64,000 bases of DNA from Enoplolaimus lenunculus (Eukaryota > Nematoda > Enoplea > Enoplida > Thoracostomopsidae): positions 1 to 64,000 of the forward strand of contig JASANG010003296.1 in NCBI GenBank assembly GCA_030248215.1, given 5' to 3'. Of this stretch, positions 46,338-56,682 are shown piece after piece. How positions within the stretch are numbered: the first letter of the stretch is position 1; every line of letters begins with the position of its first letter. A model generated the notes under the pieces. It was not told the origin of the DNA. It made no database searches and was given only the letters and a program-made list of their open reading frames with translations. Both the position numbers and the translations under genes were made by a program.

Positions 46338-46632
46338 ACTATTCACACATGCAAGTTTTTGCAGCAAAAGTCGCACGTGCGACTTGCATATGCAACTTTG
46401 GTTACTTAGCAGTTTTGAAGTTCTTGAAGTTGCAAATTATTAAACTGGAATTCATGCTATTTAATTTAATTCGCACACGTGAATGCAGTTGCAAGTCGCT
46501 TGAATTTTTTTGCACCTGCAGTTTCATTGGTGAATCGGAATGTTCCTATGAAAAAACTTGCAGCAGCAAGTATTTCGCGCAAGTTGCAGCTACAAGTTTT
46601 CGCTGCAAAAACTTGCACGTGTGAATGCAGCT
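46338..46632. mobile_element. Foldback element with GCAAGT-rich arms (about 295 bp)
   Basis: The left arm tattcacacatgcaagttt with ttgcagc is inverted at the right as gctgcaaaaacttgcacgtg. Inner repeats of gcaagt/acttgc continue the foldback (gtcgcacgtgcgac, ttgcagcagcaag). Flanked by TAAAGC on both sides. Overlapping open frames on both strands are by-products of the repeats. Confidence 0.65.
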
Positions 46633-47412
46633 TAAAGCAAATTTTGTATAACCTGAACAGCTGCACTGAAAAAAGTTAACTTTCAATTTTTCATTTCCAA
46701 CTTTTAACCAGACACTCTCGTTGCTGTTTCCGTATATTTTGCTCACTATTCGTTTCCGATATTTTTACTGTTCGTTTACTCGCCACAAAAATATTCAACG
46801 CTACGTTTAACTGCTTTAAACCCAACTCGATTGAGGCCAGCTCAAGCTTGACTGTGAATTAAAACAACCGCGGATAACCTCATCTCGTACTTGAGTAGCC
46901 TGTTCAAGTCTTGGTTGGCCAATTCGTTTAATCCCAGCTATAAATTAAAGCATAAACCCGATGTTTTTATAGCTTTGGTGGCCATTGTGTGGCAGGGTTA
47001 TTTGTGTGGTCAATGGATACTATAAAGAGAATGGGGTTAAAATTAAACAGTGACTCATTGAATTTGGTCGGAATGGTAGATTTGGAAAAGGCGGTGCTCT
47101 AAAAGTTTAATTAGGGTTCGTATTTGAAATTAGCTCGGGCATCTAACACTGGTTGACGGTTTGAAATTCATCCCAGAGATCTAAGGAAGGATGTAAAATT
47201 TAGTATTCAAATTCAGGATAGGCTCGATGAGGCACGGTACTAAGTTAGTAGCTCGGTGACAATTTAAGCATGTTTGATTTGTTGGTTGAACAGCGCATCG
47301 TATACCACAGACCCATTTTATACTAAATATTTTTGAGCGACATGCATTTACACCGACTAAAGAAAAAAATACGCTGTAAGCATTTAACCGAAAATTTTAC
47401 GTTAAAAATCTT
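46633..47412. other. Intergenic DNA, no gene
   Basis: Nothing recognised. Confidence 0.4.
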
Positions 47413-47572
47413 GGCCAACGATTTGAACAAGACCGTAACAGGACTATTAGCATATTTCTTATCTAAGCCTAAGCCTAGGCCTATACCTAAGCCTGAACAA
47501 AAAATTAGTCTAAAGCTTAAAACTTACTCTATTGCAGTCCCACAGAAAAAAGTTTCGCCCCTGTTCTGGGCC
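47413..47572 (+). mobile_element. TTAGGC-MITE copy, GGCGGAAC subfamily (160 bp)
   Basis: GGCCAACGATTTGAACAAGACC at the left in two parts, cctaagcctaagcctaggc core, aaaaattagtctaaagctt, gcagtcccacagaaaaaag and ctgttctgggcc at the right. Flanks AAAATCTT/CAAATCTC match 6 of 8. Confidence 0.75.
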
Positions 47573-48304
47573 CAAATCTCAATACGACGTAGGTGGTTGG
47601 AATGTACATACATCCGCTGATCTTTGTCTGATGGCTAGCGAACTAAAAATTGATTTGAATACGCGTCATGATCCAAGAACAAACGTTTCAATCGTACAAT
47701 ATTTCAGATGAGCAAATACCTAATTTTGCTCTGCATGTAGTAAATTTTAAATTTGCAAGAGTTAACGAAATTTCAACACAAAATTTCTAGTTCATTCTAT
47801 CTCAACGCTTGCCACAGAGTAATCTACTGAATGCATACCGTTTCTGTTTTGAGCTATTTTGTTACTATCAATGTACCTTCAAACAAGCCTATCCTTACAG
47901 CAGGTGTAACAACGCTAGTGACTGCATACAAGGCGGTGCATATATACATTAAAATGCAAACTAATTAATAGCATATAAAATTCGAAATGGAATTAGTCTC
48001 TTGAGTGTAGTAGACTTTAAATGATTCAAGGTTTGAAGCTTATTGTAATGTTGAAATTAGCTAGACATCATTAAACTAGAATATGTTTCTAGCAAACTAA
48101 TCCCTACTTGGGCGTATCTGTTTAGGTTTTTTGCACAGTTAATTGTTGCGAACTGTGGTGTCACACAAGTATATTATCCGTGCGCACTTTAATTCTGAAA
48201 AATATTGCCAAATATTAATTTTTCGTTTGCGACACAGAAAATTGTATTTATATGCCAGAGTAGGTGTTTCCGAAAGGAGTGTGATTATCAAATTTTTAGA
48301 CACA
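47573..48304. other. Intergenic DNA, no gene
   Basis: Nothing recognised. Confidence 0.4.
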
Positions 48305-48480
48305 TTCGAGCCCGTATCCAAGGGGAGACAGGGGGTCTCAGGTTTTCTTGGAAGAATTTTGCCCCCCCCCTGTCCAGAAAAATTTCCCAAATTGTTTGTA
48401 AGTCAACGAAACCCCTTGTAAGCTCCTCCTGAAAAAATTTTAGCCCCGCTTAACAAGGTGAACTAGCTACGTGCCTGGAC
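48305..48480. repeat. Short dispersed repeat (CTGGCTA family)
   Basis: gtatccaaggggagacagg, gaagaattttgccccccc, aaccccttgtaagctcctcctg, gaactagctacgtgcc; same order of words as 50583-50745. Confidence 0.6.
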
Positions 48481-48969
48481 GCATTCGCTTTAAAACAATC
48501 AAAGTCAGAAGGACCAAAATTGACCTGGATGATATGACACGGAAATGCCCCGATGCCATCTTAAAATGGTTGAAATAAAGGTCAAGATTTTTAACTAACC
48601 ATCAAAGCCAGATAAAACTTACAAAAAACTTAGGTTGGAGCTCAACAATTGTTCCTGTATGGTTGCTGCGTGAGAAACTCTAAATTGAGACCGTACCAGA
48701 CATACAGTTAATTTCACCTTATGAACCAAATATAAAATAACCGTACTTATGCAGCAGCATTAAACGCCGGTTTCGTGAAGATAACGCCATAAGACCCAAT
48801 TTTATGTATATAAATTCGAAAATAAAACAGAATTAAATTTGCACAATGGACGTTTCAACTACTAAACCTCAATTTAATTGGCAATAAATTTTAAAGCGAG
48901 TACACAACGCGTTTCACACTTAGGAACATTCAGTATTTTTAAATTCTGAAACGTTTTAATGGACCCATC
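48481..48969. other. Intergenic DNA, no gene
   Basis: Nothing recognised. Confidence 0.4.
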
Positions 48970-49155
48970 GGCCAATGTTACTTTTAGGGCCGTAACAGTA
49001 GATTAAACGTATTCCTAAGCCTAAGCCTAAGCGTTACTAGAATGTGTTCCTAAAGCCTAAGCCTAAGCCTAAGCAAAGAAATGTAATCTAGAATATTAAC
49101 CTACTCTTTTATAGAACCACCAGAAACCTGGACGCCCCTTAAAGTAACATGGGCC
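48970..49155 (+). mobile_element. TTAGGC-MITE copy (186 bp), near-consensus
   Basis: GGCCAATGTTACTTTTAGGG and CCCTTAAAGTAACATGGGCC at the ends, two cctaagcctaagc arrays, acctggacgcccc near the right end. Flanks GACCCATC/GACTGATC match 6 of 8. Same length and layout as 33912-34097. Confidence 0.88.
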
Positions 49156-50190
49156 GACTGATCAATCCATGCCTTAATATAGGACTTTAAATGGGCTGTT
49201 CGATGTTAATTTATGGTTTATTTTGAGCACAATTAATATCGGAGATTAGAGAAGTGTGTAGTGTGGATGCGGGATGCTCCTCAAACGTCGAAATAGTAGT
49301 AAAACAGCCTGGCTTACGATGGAGCAGTTTGTATAATCTCAATGCTCCGGTTTGTTTTGTACACCCAGACGCAACACACAAAACAAATTGTCTGATATTC
49401 AAGTGGAATATCGGCTGAAATTTAAGACAATGATGTTGTAAAACAGTCTACTTTAGTCGTATATGTTTTGAATTCTACGCATTTCTTTTTGAAAATTAGC
49501 AAAAATATTTGTATGGAATTGTTCAAATTTTAAAAGCTTGAAAGTTTAGACAGTTTAATAACTGACTAAAAGACAATATTTCTGAAATATAAGACAAATA
49601 TAAAGCTGAAATATAAAGCTAGTTTCGCTGTTTTCTAGACATTTAAAATATCGAAAAAACTATTTTCCATGGAAGCTGATTCCAAAATTTGAAGCTATGA
49701 GAAAAACCTGAGGTGAACCCGAGACAAACTTTAAATTTAATTGTTAATAAACACTCTAACCAACATTAATGGGGCAAAGGTTTCACATACATTAAAATCC
49801 GAAAAACAGGCATGTACAAGATAACTATTCCTTGAAGGAAAGCATTTGTGCCTTATAAATTGGCAGTAGTAAACTTTTCAGTATAAAACGTTTATGATTT
49901 CAATTTAACCATTTCAGATAAGAATTTCGGAGCTGTTTCAGACTTAAAGTCGCAAATTGCAAACATAGTAGTCTTGAAAATATAACAAAGTAAGAATCTT
50001 AAAATTCTATGACAATTTTGTGAGTTTATCTGGCAAAAATTTTACAATATTTTACCCTTTGTGGAACTATTTGACACACTGGTATACAGATTTCACAGTT
50101 TAAAAACTGCCCGCTGCACTAAAAATTACCAGAATTAGTGAATATATATAACTTATTGATTTTGAACGAATTCATATATATTTATATTAT

Positions 50191-50224
<34 letters not shown>

Positions 50225-50582
50225 ACATATATATATAATGTATAGGTATTTAGTTTATAGAATTCGCTACTTAAAAACAGATTGCAATATAAAGAAGTTT
50301 AATTAATTACCCGTAACTCAAAAATAATAAGTGTCCAAAAAATAGTAACCGGAAATAACTGCGACGCTTTGCAACAATTAAACGATAGAAATATAAATTA
50401 CTTCACTAACAACGTAATAAATCAACAAATTTACACATTAGTTTCAATTTGTCATTGAAAAAAGTGAAAAACATATCGAATGAGTTGAACTCAACATAGG
50501 ATATAATATATTTGTAAACGAACAAGCCTATTTTAGAGTTCATAGCTTTGCGATGATTATTTGAGTTGGGAACACGTAAGCG
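49156..50582. other. Intergenic DNA with an (ACAT)n microsatellite
   Basis: 50188-50235 is tacatacatacatacatacat followed by tatatataa. No gene. Confidence 0.5.
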
Positions 50583-50745
50583 GACCCGGAGTTTGAGGCG
50601 AGACAGGAGGGTTCAGCCCCTCCCCTTGGAAAAATTTTGCCAACTTAGAAATTTTCAACCTTGCTTGCAAGGCATCGAAAACCCTTTTATGCCCCTCCTG
50701 AAGATTTTTAGCCACCTCCTCTAGCAATTTAAGCTGGCTACGGCC
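50583..50745. repeat. Short dispersed repeat (CTGGCTA family)
   Basis: ggcgagacaggagggttcagcc, ggaaaaattttgcc, ttcaaccttgcttgcaaggc, aaaacccttttatgcccctcctg, aagctggctacgg. Confidence 0.62.
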
Positions 50746-51393
50746 TTCAGATGAGGTCTGTGACGTTTTGAGATATAGATCCCAATTTCGATTTGGAGTC
50801 TTGTACCTATCTCCCCCTCAGTTTTAGGTTTTCACTTAGGTTCAGGTAAAGATTTACCTAAGCCTAAACCTAAACGTTTGAGAAAGTCCTTATCTAATTC
50901 TAACCCTGAGTTTAATAAGCCTAAGCCTTAATCAAAACGTAGGGAGGCGCGTACAAGAGCCAGTGTTTGTCTGAAAAGTTTAAAACAAATACAGGGAAAC
51001 AGAAATACGGCTTGTAGGCTTACGCTTAAACTCTTTGAACATCTTAGATATTTTTCGTTTAAGATAACATTAATGAATACCAAGATATACTACATAATTT
51101 CTGAGCAACATTTGTTACTTAAACCGAAAATAAGTTTTTACTTAAACTCGTGTTAAACTTAAAAATGTGTTAGTTGTGTTAAACATAAAATTCTAGTTTA
51201 TTTAGTCCGTCCAGCCATTTAAGTTTCACTTCAACTAATATATAATCAAGTTTAGTTAAGCTAAAATTTAAGATTAAATTTTTAGAGAGTAGGGTATACT
51301 GAAAATACTCGAGATTTTAGTACTGCAGAATATTGCTTATGTTCTTTCATATATTCGCCGCACATACATACAATGTTTAGCTCAAAAACTGGC
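50746..51393. other. Intergenic DNA with decayed TTAGGC-like tract
   Basis: 50823-50942 has ttaggttttcacttaggttc, cctaagcctaaacctaaac and aagcctaagcc. 51110-51280 shares aacttaaa-type words with 29225-29430. Confidence 0.5.
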
Positions 51394-51576
51394 CAACCAC
51401 GGGCGTTCGGAAGAAAATTGTATTTCGCGGGGGTACCAAACAATTTTGGAGGCCCCTACAATTGCAGTTAAAGATTGTTCGCTGTTAGACCAAATCTATT
51501 TGGGTGGGCATCCGCTGAACGTGGGGGGAACGGTGCCCCAATGTCCCCCGTGGGGACGCCCTTGCGTAAAACTACG
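51394..51576. repeat. Dispersed GGGGGC-type repeat
   Basis: ccacgggcgttcgg at the left and gtggggacgcccttgcg at the right are weak inverted ends; the interior matches 34462-34620. Confidence 0.45.
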
Positions 51577-52040
51577 CAAGTTTATATTGATTGGTTAGAA
51601 ACATCCTAGACCTATCACCAACTGGTGTTAACTACTACTTTGCTCCATTAAGAAGAACTAGTGCCGAGGCTAGCACAGCTCTTTGCCCATAGGGCGGTCT
51701 CAGCCCCTCTCACGGGGCCTCGTTCGGAGTGATTCAATATTAAGTGTTTTGGTCACACCCATAAAAAATGAGTCTAAATTTTGACAGTTGCAAAACCTTG
51801 AAACTCAAAAAATTTACTCTGTAGGAGTGCGTAAAATATGCTCCATAGATTAAGAGCTGGATTAGATTTCCCCTTTGAATAGGGCCTCAGTGAGCAACGC
51901 GGGGTCCTCTGTGAACTATAAGAAACCTTGGGGGTTCATATAGGGCCACAAATGAATCATTTGGGGGGGCTCATTGAATATGTTAGGGTCTTGGTAGATT
52001 GCACGGGGCGAAGCCTCGCGATGTGCAGCCTTGACCATAA
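51577..52040. other. Intergenic DNA, no gene
   Basis: Several cct/agg-rich repeat remnants (cagcccctctcacggggcc at about 51690). No coding frame. Confidence 0.4.
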
Positions 52041-52271
52041 GGGATAGCGCTATAGATTTGATGACATCCAGCGCTGTCAGTGTCCGTACGTCACCCGTAC
52101 GGCCCCGTCCGTTACACCAACGGCGCCGTCCATCACCGTACGACACCATCCGTCACCATGCGGCACGGTTACTCAACTACCATACTGTGTGGTGACGAAC
52201 AGTGCCATACTGCTGACGGACGGCGATGTACGGGTGACAGACGGCGCCGTACGATAAATACAGCGCAACCC
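52041..52271 (+). mobile_element. GGGTTGCGCTATA MITE with CpG-rich palindromic core (231 bp)
   Basis: GGGATAGCGCTATAGATTTG and AAATACAGCGCAACCC are inverted ends. The core repeats cgtccgt, ggcgccgtc and cgtacg words, as in 26823-27058. Confidence 0.78.
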
Positions 52272-53030
52272 TGACACTAATGGTATCTCAGATTATCACT
52301 GTGCCCGTGCTTTGTCGGAAAATCACACTGCATAGAACATGTCTATAATTTGAAAACCAAAATATGTGTGCCTTGCATTTAAATCACCTCTGTGTCAGAC
52401 GCGACGTGATAGGATGTGAGAATCAAAAATATTTTAAATTTCACAAAAAATTGATTTTTATACTTTGCGACCTGCCACGTAAGGTGTCCGATTACACGTT
52501 TCCCAGGCTACCACCACGTAACCTTCTATGTGGCTAAAAGCTAACCTGAGTTGTTCTGGCAAAAAAAGCAGTCTATATAGTGCGGCATCTATGATCTTCT
52601 TTACTTCAAACTAAATGAAATAGTTCTAACCGATTCCAACTCTTCGAAACTTTCTAGAGTACTGGATTGAACATAGCCTTCGGTTTAGGCTTAGGCTTTG
52701 AATTAGGCTTCGGATTATAGATTATACTTGGTTGCTCACATCTGTTTGGTTTGAAGTAGTACATATCATTTTCTACTCTTGCTTATAAGCTAAATTTTTT
52801 CGGTTTCAATAGGGTTTTAAACGCGTCTTTGCAAAAAATCTTTGCTTAATAAATAGTCATAACATAAGAATTAGTCCAAAATTACTTTGTCGTACGGATG
52901 AAAGCGATCTATTATCTTATTAAGGTTTTGACTTATTTTGTAAAGGTTTTATTCCTGTGAACATCCGAAACGTTTAGCGACCCCTTTGTCAACGTGTGCC
53001 ACTGGTTTCGGGCCGTACGGCGCTGGTTGC
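52272..53030. other. Intergenic DNA with a small TTAGGC-like patch
   Basis: 52678-52715 (ggtttaggcttaggctttg). No gene. Confidence 0.45.
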
Positions 53031-53409
53031 GGCGAATGTAAGGAACAGGGGTGCAACAGTACTTTATAAGAATATTCCTAAGCCTAAGCTTAAACATAAG
53101 CATAAGAATGAGCATATTCTTAAGCCTAAGGCTAAACCTAACCCAAACAAAAAATAGTTTAAAGCTTAAGCTCAATGGCGGATCCATGGGGAGGACAACC
53201 CCGGCCGTGGCCCTCCCCAACAGCATCTCGACAAAAATTATATAGCAATTTTGTGACAATAGTTCGTGGTTTGTGTATGGGTCAAAAGTAAGTTTATTAC
53301 CTGTGAAATTTTGCCCCCCCCATTTTGAGATCCTGGATCCACCGCTGCTTAAGCTTACTCTGTTGTAGTCCCACAGAAAAACTCTTCGCCTCTGATCTTT
53401 ACGTGGGCC
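53031..53409 (+). mobile_element. TTAGGC-MITE copy carrying a nested hAT-like MITE
   Basis: The outer element begins ggcgaatgtaaggaacaggg and ends ctgatctttacgtgggcc, with flanks CTGGTTGC/CTGGTTGA. Removing the nested 175-bp element and one copy of its target duplication leaves 196 bp, the same length as the 8894-9089 copy. Confidence 0.85.
53173..53347 (+). mobile_element. hAT-like MITE (175 bp), nested, perfect 8-bp TSD
   Basis: Ends CAATGGCGGATCCATGGGG and CTGGATCCACCGCTG are inverted, with CTTAAGCT duplicated exactly at 53165-53172 and 53348-53355. 8-bp duplication plus CA(G)NGG tips place it in hAT. Younger than the surrounding MITE. Confidence 0.9.
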
Positions 53410-53610
53410 CTGGTTGACAAAGGCATAGAACTTGGACCAATGTGTAAGCACACTTTCATTTGCAAGAAAACTATCCAGGCAAACAGATGTTTCAAGGTAA
53501 GAATTAGAAACCAGTTCGTTCAATGCAGTAGAGGCAATTGAACCAAACAACATGGCCACATTAACAAAGATTTATCGGTAGAATAATAATTTATTATTGA
53601 CGAAAGCTGC

Positions 53611-53813
53611 GGCCAATGTACTGAACAGTGCCGAAACAGAAGTATAACCATATTCCTAAGCTTAAGCCTAACCGAAACCTGAGCCTAAACTGTGAGCTTA
53701 TATCTAAGCGTAAGCCTAAACGCGTAAGCAAAAAATAGTCTAAAGCTTAAGCTTGCTCTGTTGCAGTCACACAGAAAAACATTCCGCCCTTGGCTCTGAT
53801 GTTTACAATGGGT
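53611..53813 (+). mobile_element. TTAGGC-MITE copy (203 bp), perfect 8-bp TSD
   Basis: GGCCAATGTACTGAACAGTG at the left, gatgtttacaatgggt at the right, several cctaag patches and the aaaaaatagtctaaagctt block. AAAGCTGC duplicated exactly (53603-53610, 53814-53821). Confidence 0.9.
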
Positions 53814-54030
53814 AAAGCTGCTATGAGAACTATAGCAGATTTTGGTCGACCAGTTTCTGTGACTTATTTTATGCCCAAATCAGGCAAAGTTAAAATCAAT
53901 ACCACACGTTTAGGAAGGAACTAAAATATTGGCTCATGAAAATGGTAAGTGTATTTCTTGCAGTTTTGGGCCCATGTATCGATCAGTGGCTTACCGGTTT
54001 TCTGCAGTATTCACTGAAATTTAAACTTTA

Positions 54031-54119
54031 GATGATATTTTTGTTAGGCTTAGACCTAGGCTTAGGTATAGGCTTATTATAACGCGTATGCTTGAGCGTA
54101 TGTTTAGGATTATGCTTAC
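54031..54119 (-). repeat. TTAGGC-MITE fragment, third subfamily
   Basis: tttttgttaggcttagacc, ctaggcttaggtataggctt, aacgcgtatgcttgagcg; like 30170-30255. No ends seen. Confidence 0.55.
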
Positions 54120-54243
54120 ACCCCCTCTCCCCCCCCCCTCTATACACTTCATAAAATAAAAAACACCCCTACCCCACATATAAAGGAACCTCTCCCACCA
54201 CCACCCCCCCAAAACCCACCCCCCCCACACACACACCGGACAA
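54120..54243 (+). repeat. C-rich low-complexity tract
   Basis: Runs of ccccccc with ca/ct interruptions (54121-54140, 54200-54235). It abuts the tandem array and may mark an assembly weak point. Confidence 0.8.
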
Positions 54244-54249
54244 CCAACC

Positions 54250-56682
54250 TGTAGGATGAGGGCTTTAAACTAATTTTGGCGCACATTATAGCCATATACC
54301 CTATGTCTAAACCCAAGTTCTTTTAATATTCACGTGTTTCTTAAAATTGATTGCTTTAAGGCACTAATTTGTCCTCAGTCTGCTATGCTAAAACATTTAC
54401 ATCTGGTTGGTGTTTACCTTGGTTACGATACAATGCATGCAGCGGTTTTTTTAGCATTTTCGTAATATCTTCGTGGCTCGTCCGTATTTTTATGTTTGCA
54501 AAATGCTATAGCACACAAGTGTACAGTTTTTATTGTGTAGATCATATTTTTCTGTGCATTACCTTGCATATTTCTGACTGTTTTGAAACATAATGATCTG
54601 CATTTTAAACTGTTGGGGCGCGCACGGATATCCAAGCAGTTGAACTGTATGGGGATTGAATTTTAATACTAAACAAGACAGTCGAAATATTTACTTTTTA
54701 AAGTTAGCCATGAACGTTTTAGATTTAGACGTCCTCTACTGTGAATTTTAACGCATCCCTAACATTTCAAGAACGATCCAGGTTTAAAAATTAAATTGTG
54801 ATTGTTTTTTCGCAGACATTTCTCAATTTTAACAAAGTAAAGTTCAAAACTTTACATAAAAACGTCCAGTTCTGAGAACTTTAAAGATTTAATTTTATTT
54901 TTAGAACTATATTAAAATTTCAGGAATTTAGTATAACCTTTTAAATATTGGGTATAAAAGCGATATGCGCGAGCAATCTGGGGCCAGTTTTCGTATTGAA
55001 GTGTTGTTTTGCGACGAATAATTTCTTAGTTTTCAGCTCCCTTAAGGGACCCTAACCGTGTATTGTGTGTTTACTGGCACCCTTGAAGTTTGCGTTTAAT
55101 TAAGCTGTTATTGCAAGTGTGTTTGTTTTTCTGTGAGCGACGCTTGTACATTCCCATGCGGGACTCTAACCAGAGTTATTATTTGGAGAAACTGTTACGA
55201 ATTCAAAAGTGGTTCTGCTAAAATTGATTTGTTGTGTGATTTCTAGGATGTTGTACAATGATTGTAAGCTATGAAGTTTTGGTCATGGAGATAGTGCTAT
55301 ATTTACGCCTGTAAACTGCTACGTATGACGAGTTCTAGTTGTGTTTTGCTGCTCTGGGCGTTTAAAAGCTTAGGTTGTTTCTTTTGCAAATTTTCTTAAT
55401 TTGTTAAAGGTCGCATAAGTTGTATGAGCGTGCAGGCCGAGTTATTGGAAGATCCCGATCGGGACTCTTACCATTTATATAATGTGACATCGGAACCTAC
55501 TGAAGAATTATTTTGTCTAAATCTGTGATGTTCAGTTTCAGGTAAACGCTTTAGCGGGTAAAGCTACAACCTTGCAACAAGTGGAGGTCCCACCGAGACT
55601 ACTCGTTTTCTAGCCGAGTCCTGATTTTGGGTCGCTGAGTTTTTAATCTAGGTGTAATCTATATCTTTAACATGTCTTCATGTTTCTAAAAGTATGTATA
55701 ATTTGAGAAGTCGGTATTAATCCTTTATTTACCATACTTGGTGAATAGTGTTGAGTGTGCGCTGATGGTGTTGATGGATGCCAGGGTTCCAACCGGAACT
55801 AGATTTTGTCGGAAGCGCAATCAAATTTTAGTAATTCTATTAAAATGTTAAGGGTGTATGACTTTCAACTTTTGTTGCAGTATGCCTGTTTCCGTTACTA
55901 TTCACAGTTTTAGTAAAGGTTGTTTGTATTGCTGACAGAATACACGTAACAACTCGGAATATTTACTTAAAAAACAGCAGAATAATTGCAAATGAACGAA
56001 ACAAAACGAAACAAGCAAAATCTAGGTTCGATCATCCTCAAAACTCATATCCGAAAACTCAGAATTCCGGCATCGGAACAACAGTCAGCCGGAATCGGAA
56101 TCGGAAGTCAAAATTTGCCGGATTTTTGGCCGGAATCGGAATTCCCATGGAACCTTGCTGGATGTTATATTTTGCGTGCTGTGTGTATGATGCCGTAATT
56201 TCACAGCGAGTGGTGTTTATATTTACCTGCACTGCAGTAAAGTTGCTTTTCTCTAAGGTATATAAGCAATCTGTTATGCAGATTTGTCATAAGTTTATTT
56301 GTTTTCAAGAGTATATAATTTTAATAAATTTGATGAACCGACAATTTTTTGCGCGGCACTAACGATAATTACACTGAGTTAACTGTTGTCAAAAAGCACC
56401 AGTTCAGTAAGTTATTCTATACGGTTTAATTGTAATGTTGTATAACTGTTCAGTTGTAGTCGTGCCCTTTTGGGACTCTAACCCTGTTACAAAAGGTTTC
56501 ATTCCCTTATTTTATTCATAGTTATTTCCTGAAATTTTGGAATATTGTAAAGGTATCAGATTTGAAATTGTTTGAATTGCAGTGCGTTTACTAAACACAT
56601 ATATGTTGAAACTCAAAGCTATCTAGCTAATTATACGTGGGGTTAATTTTACTCGCGGTGCTCGTATATAAGTCCAGGAGGA
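54250..56682 (+). repeat. Tandem array, unit 1 (2433 bp)
   Basis: The unit starts tgtaggatgagggctttaaac and ends gtatataagtccaggagga. It is near-identical to units 2 and 3, with only a few substitutions and one 1-bp indel seen. Inside are a TATA-like box (54953-54960), four short hairpins CCC-N4-GGGAC(T/C)CT(A/T)ACC (at 55037, 55153, 55454 and 56465), and a ccggaatcggaatcgg patch (56090-56145). No frame has recognisable protein similarity; the 70-78 codon frames repeat simply because the DNA repeats. Confidence 0.95.
54953..54960 (+). promoter_or_regulatory. TATA-like box inside the tandem unit
   Basis: TATAAAAG followed by a GC-richer 40 bp (gcgatatgcgcgagcaatctggggc in part). Conserved in the other units at 57386 and 59820. 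Suggests, but does not show, pol II transcription of the unit. Confidence 0.4.

Noticed and set aside
46349-46746. Overlapping cysteine-rich frames on both strands
   Set aside because: They are generated by the GCAAGT/ACTTGC foldback repeat.
54300-54345. Spliced-leader RNA gene in the tandem unit, because of acccaagtt resembling nematode SL1
   Set aside because: Only about nine bases match, no splice donor follows at the right place and no Sm site is visible.
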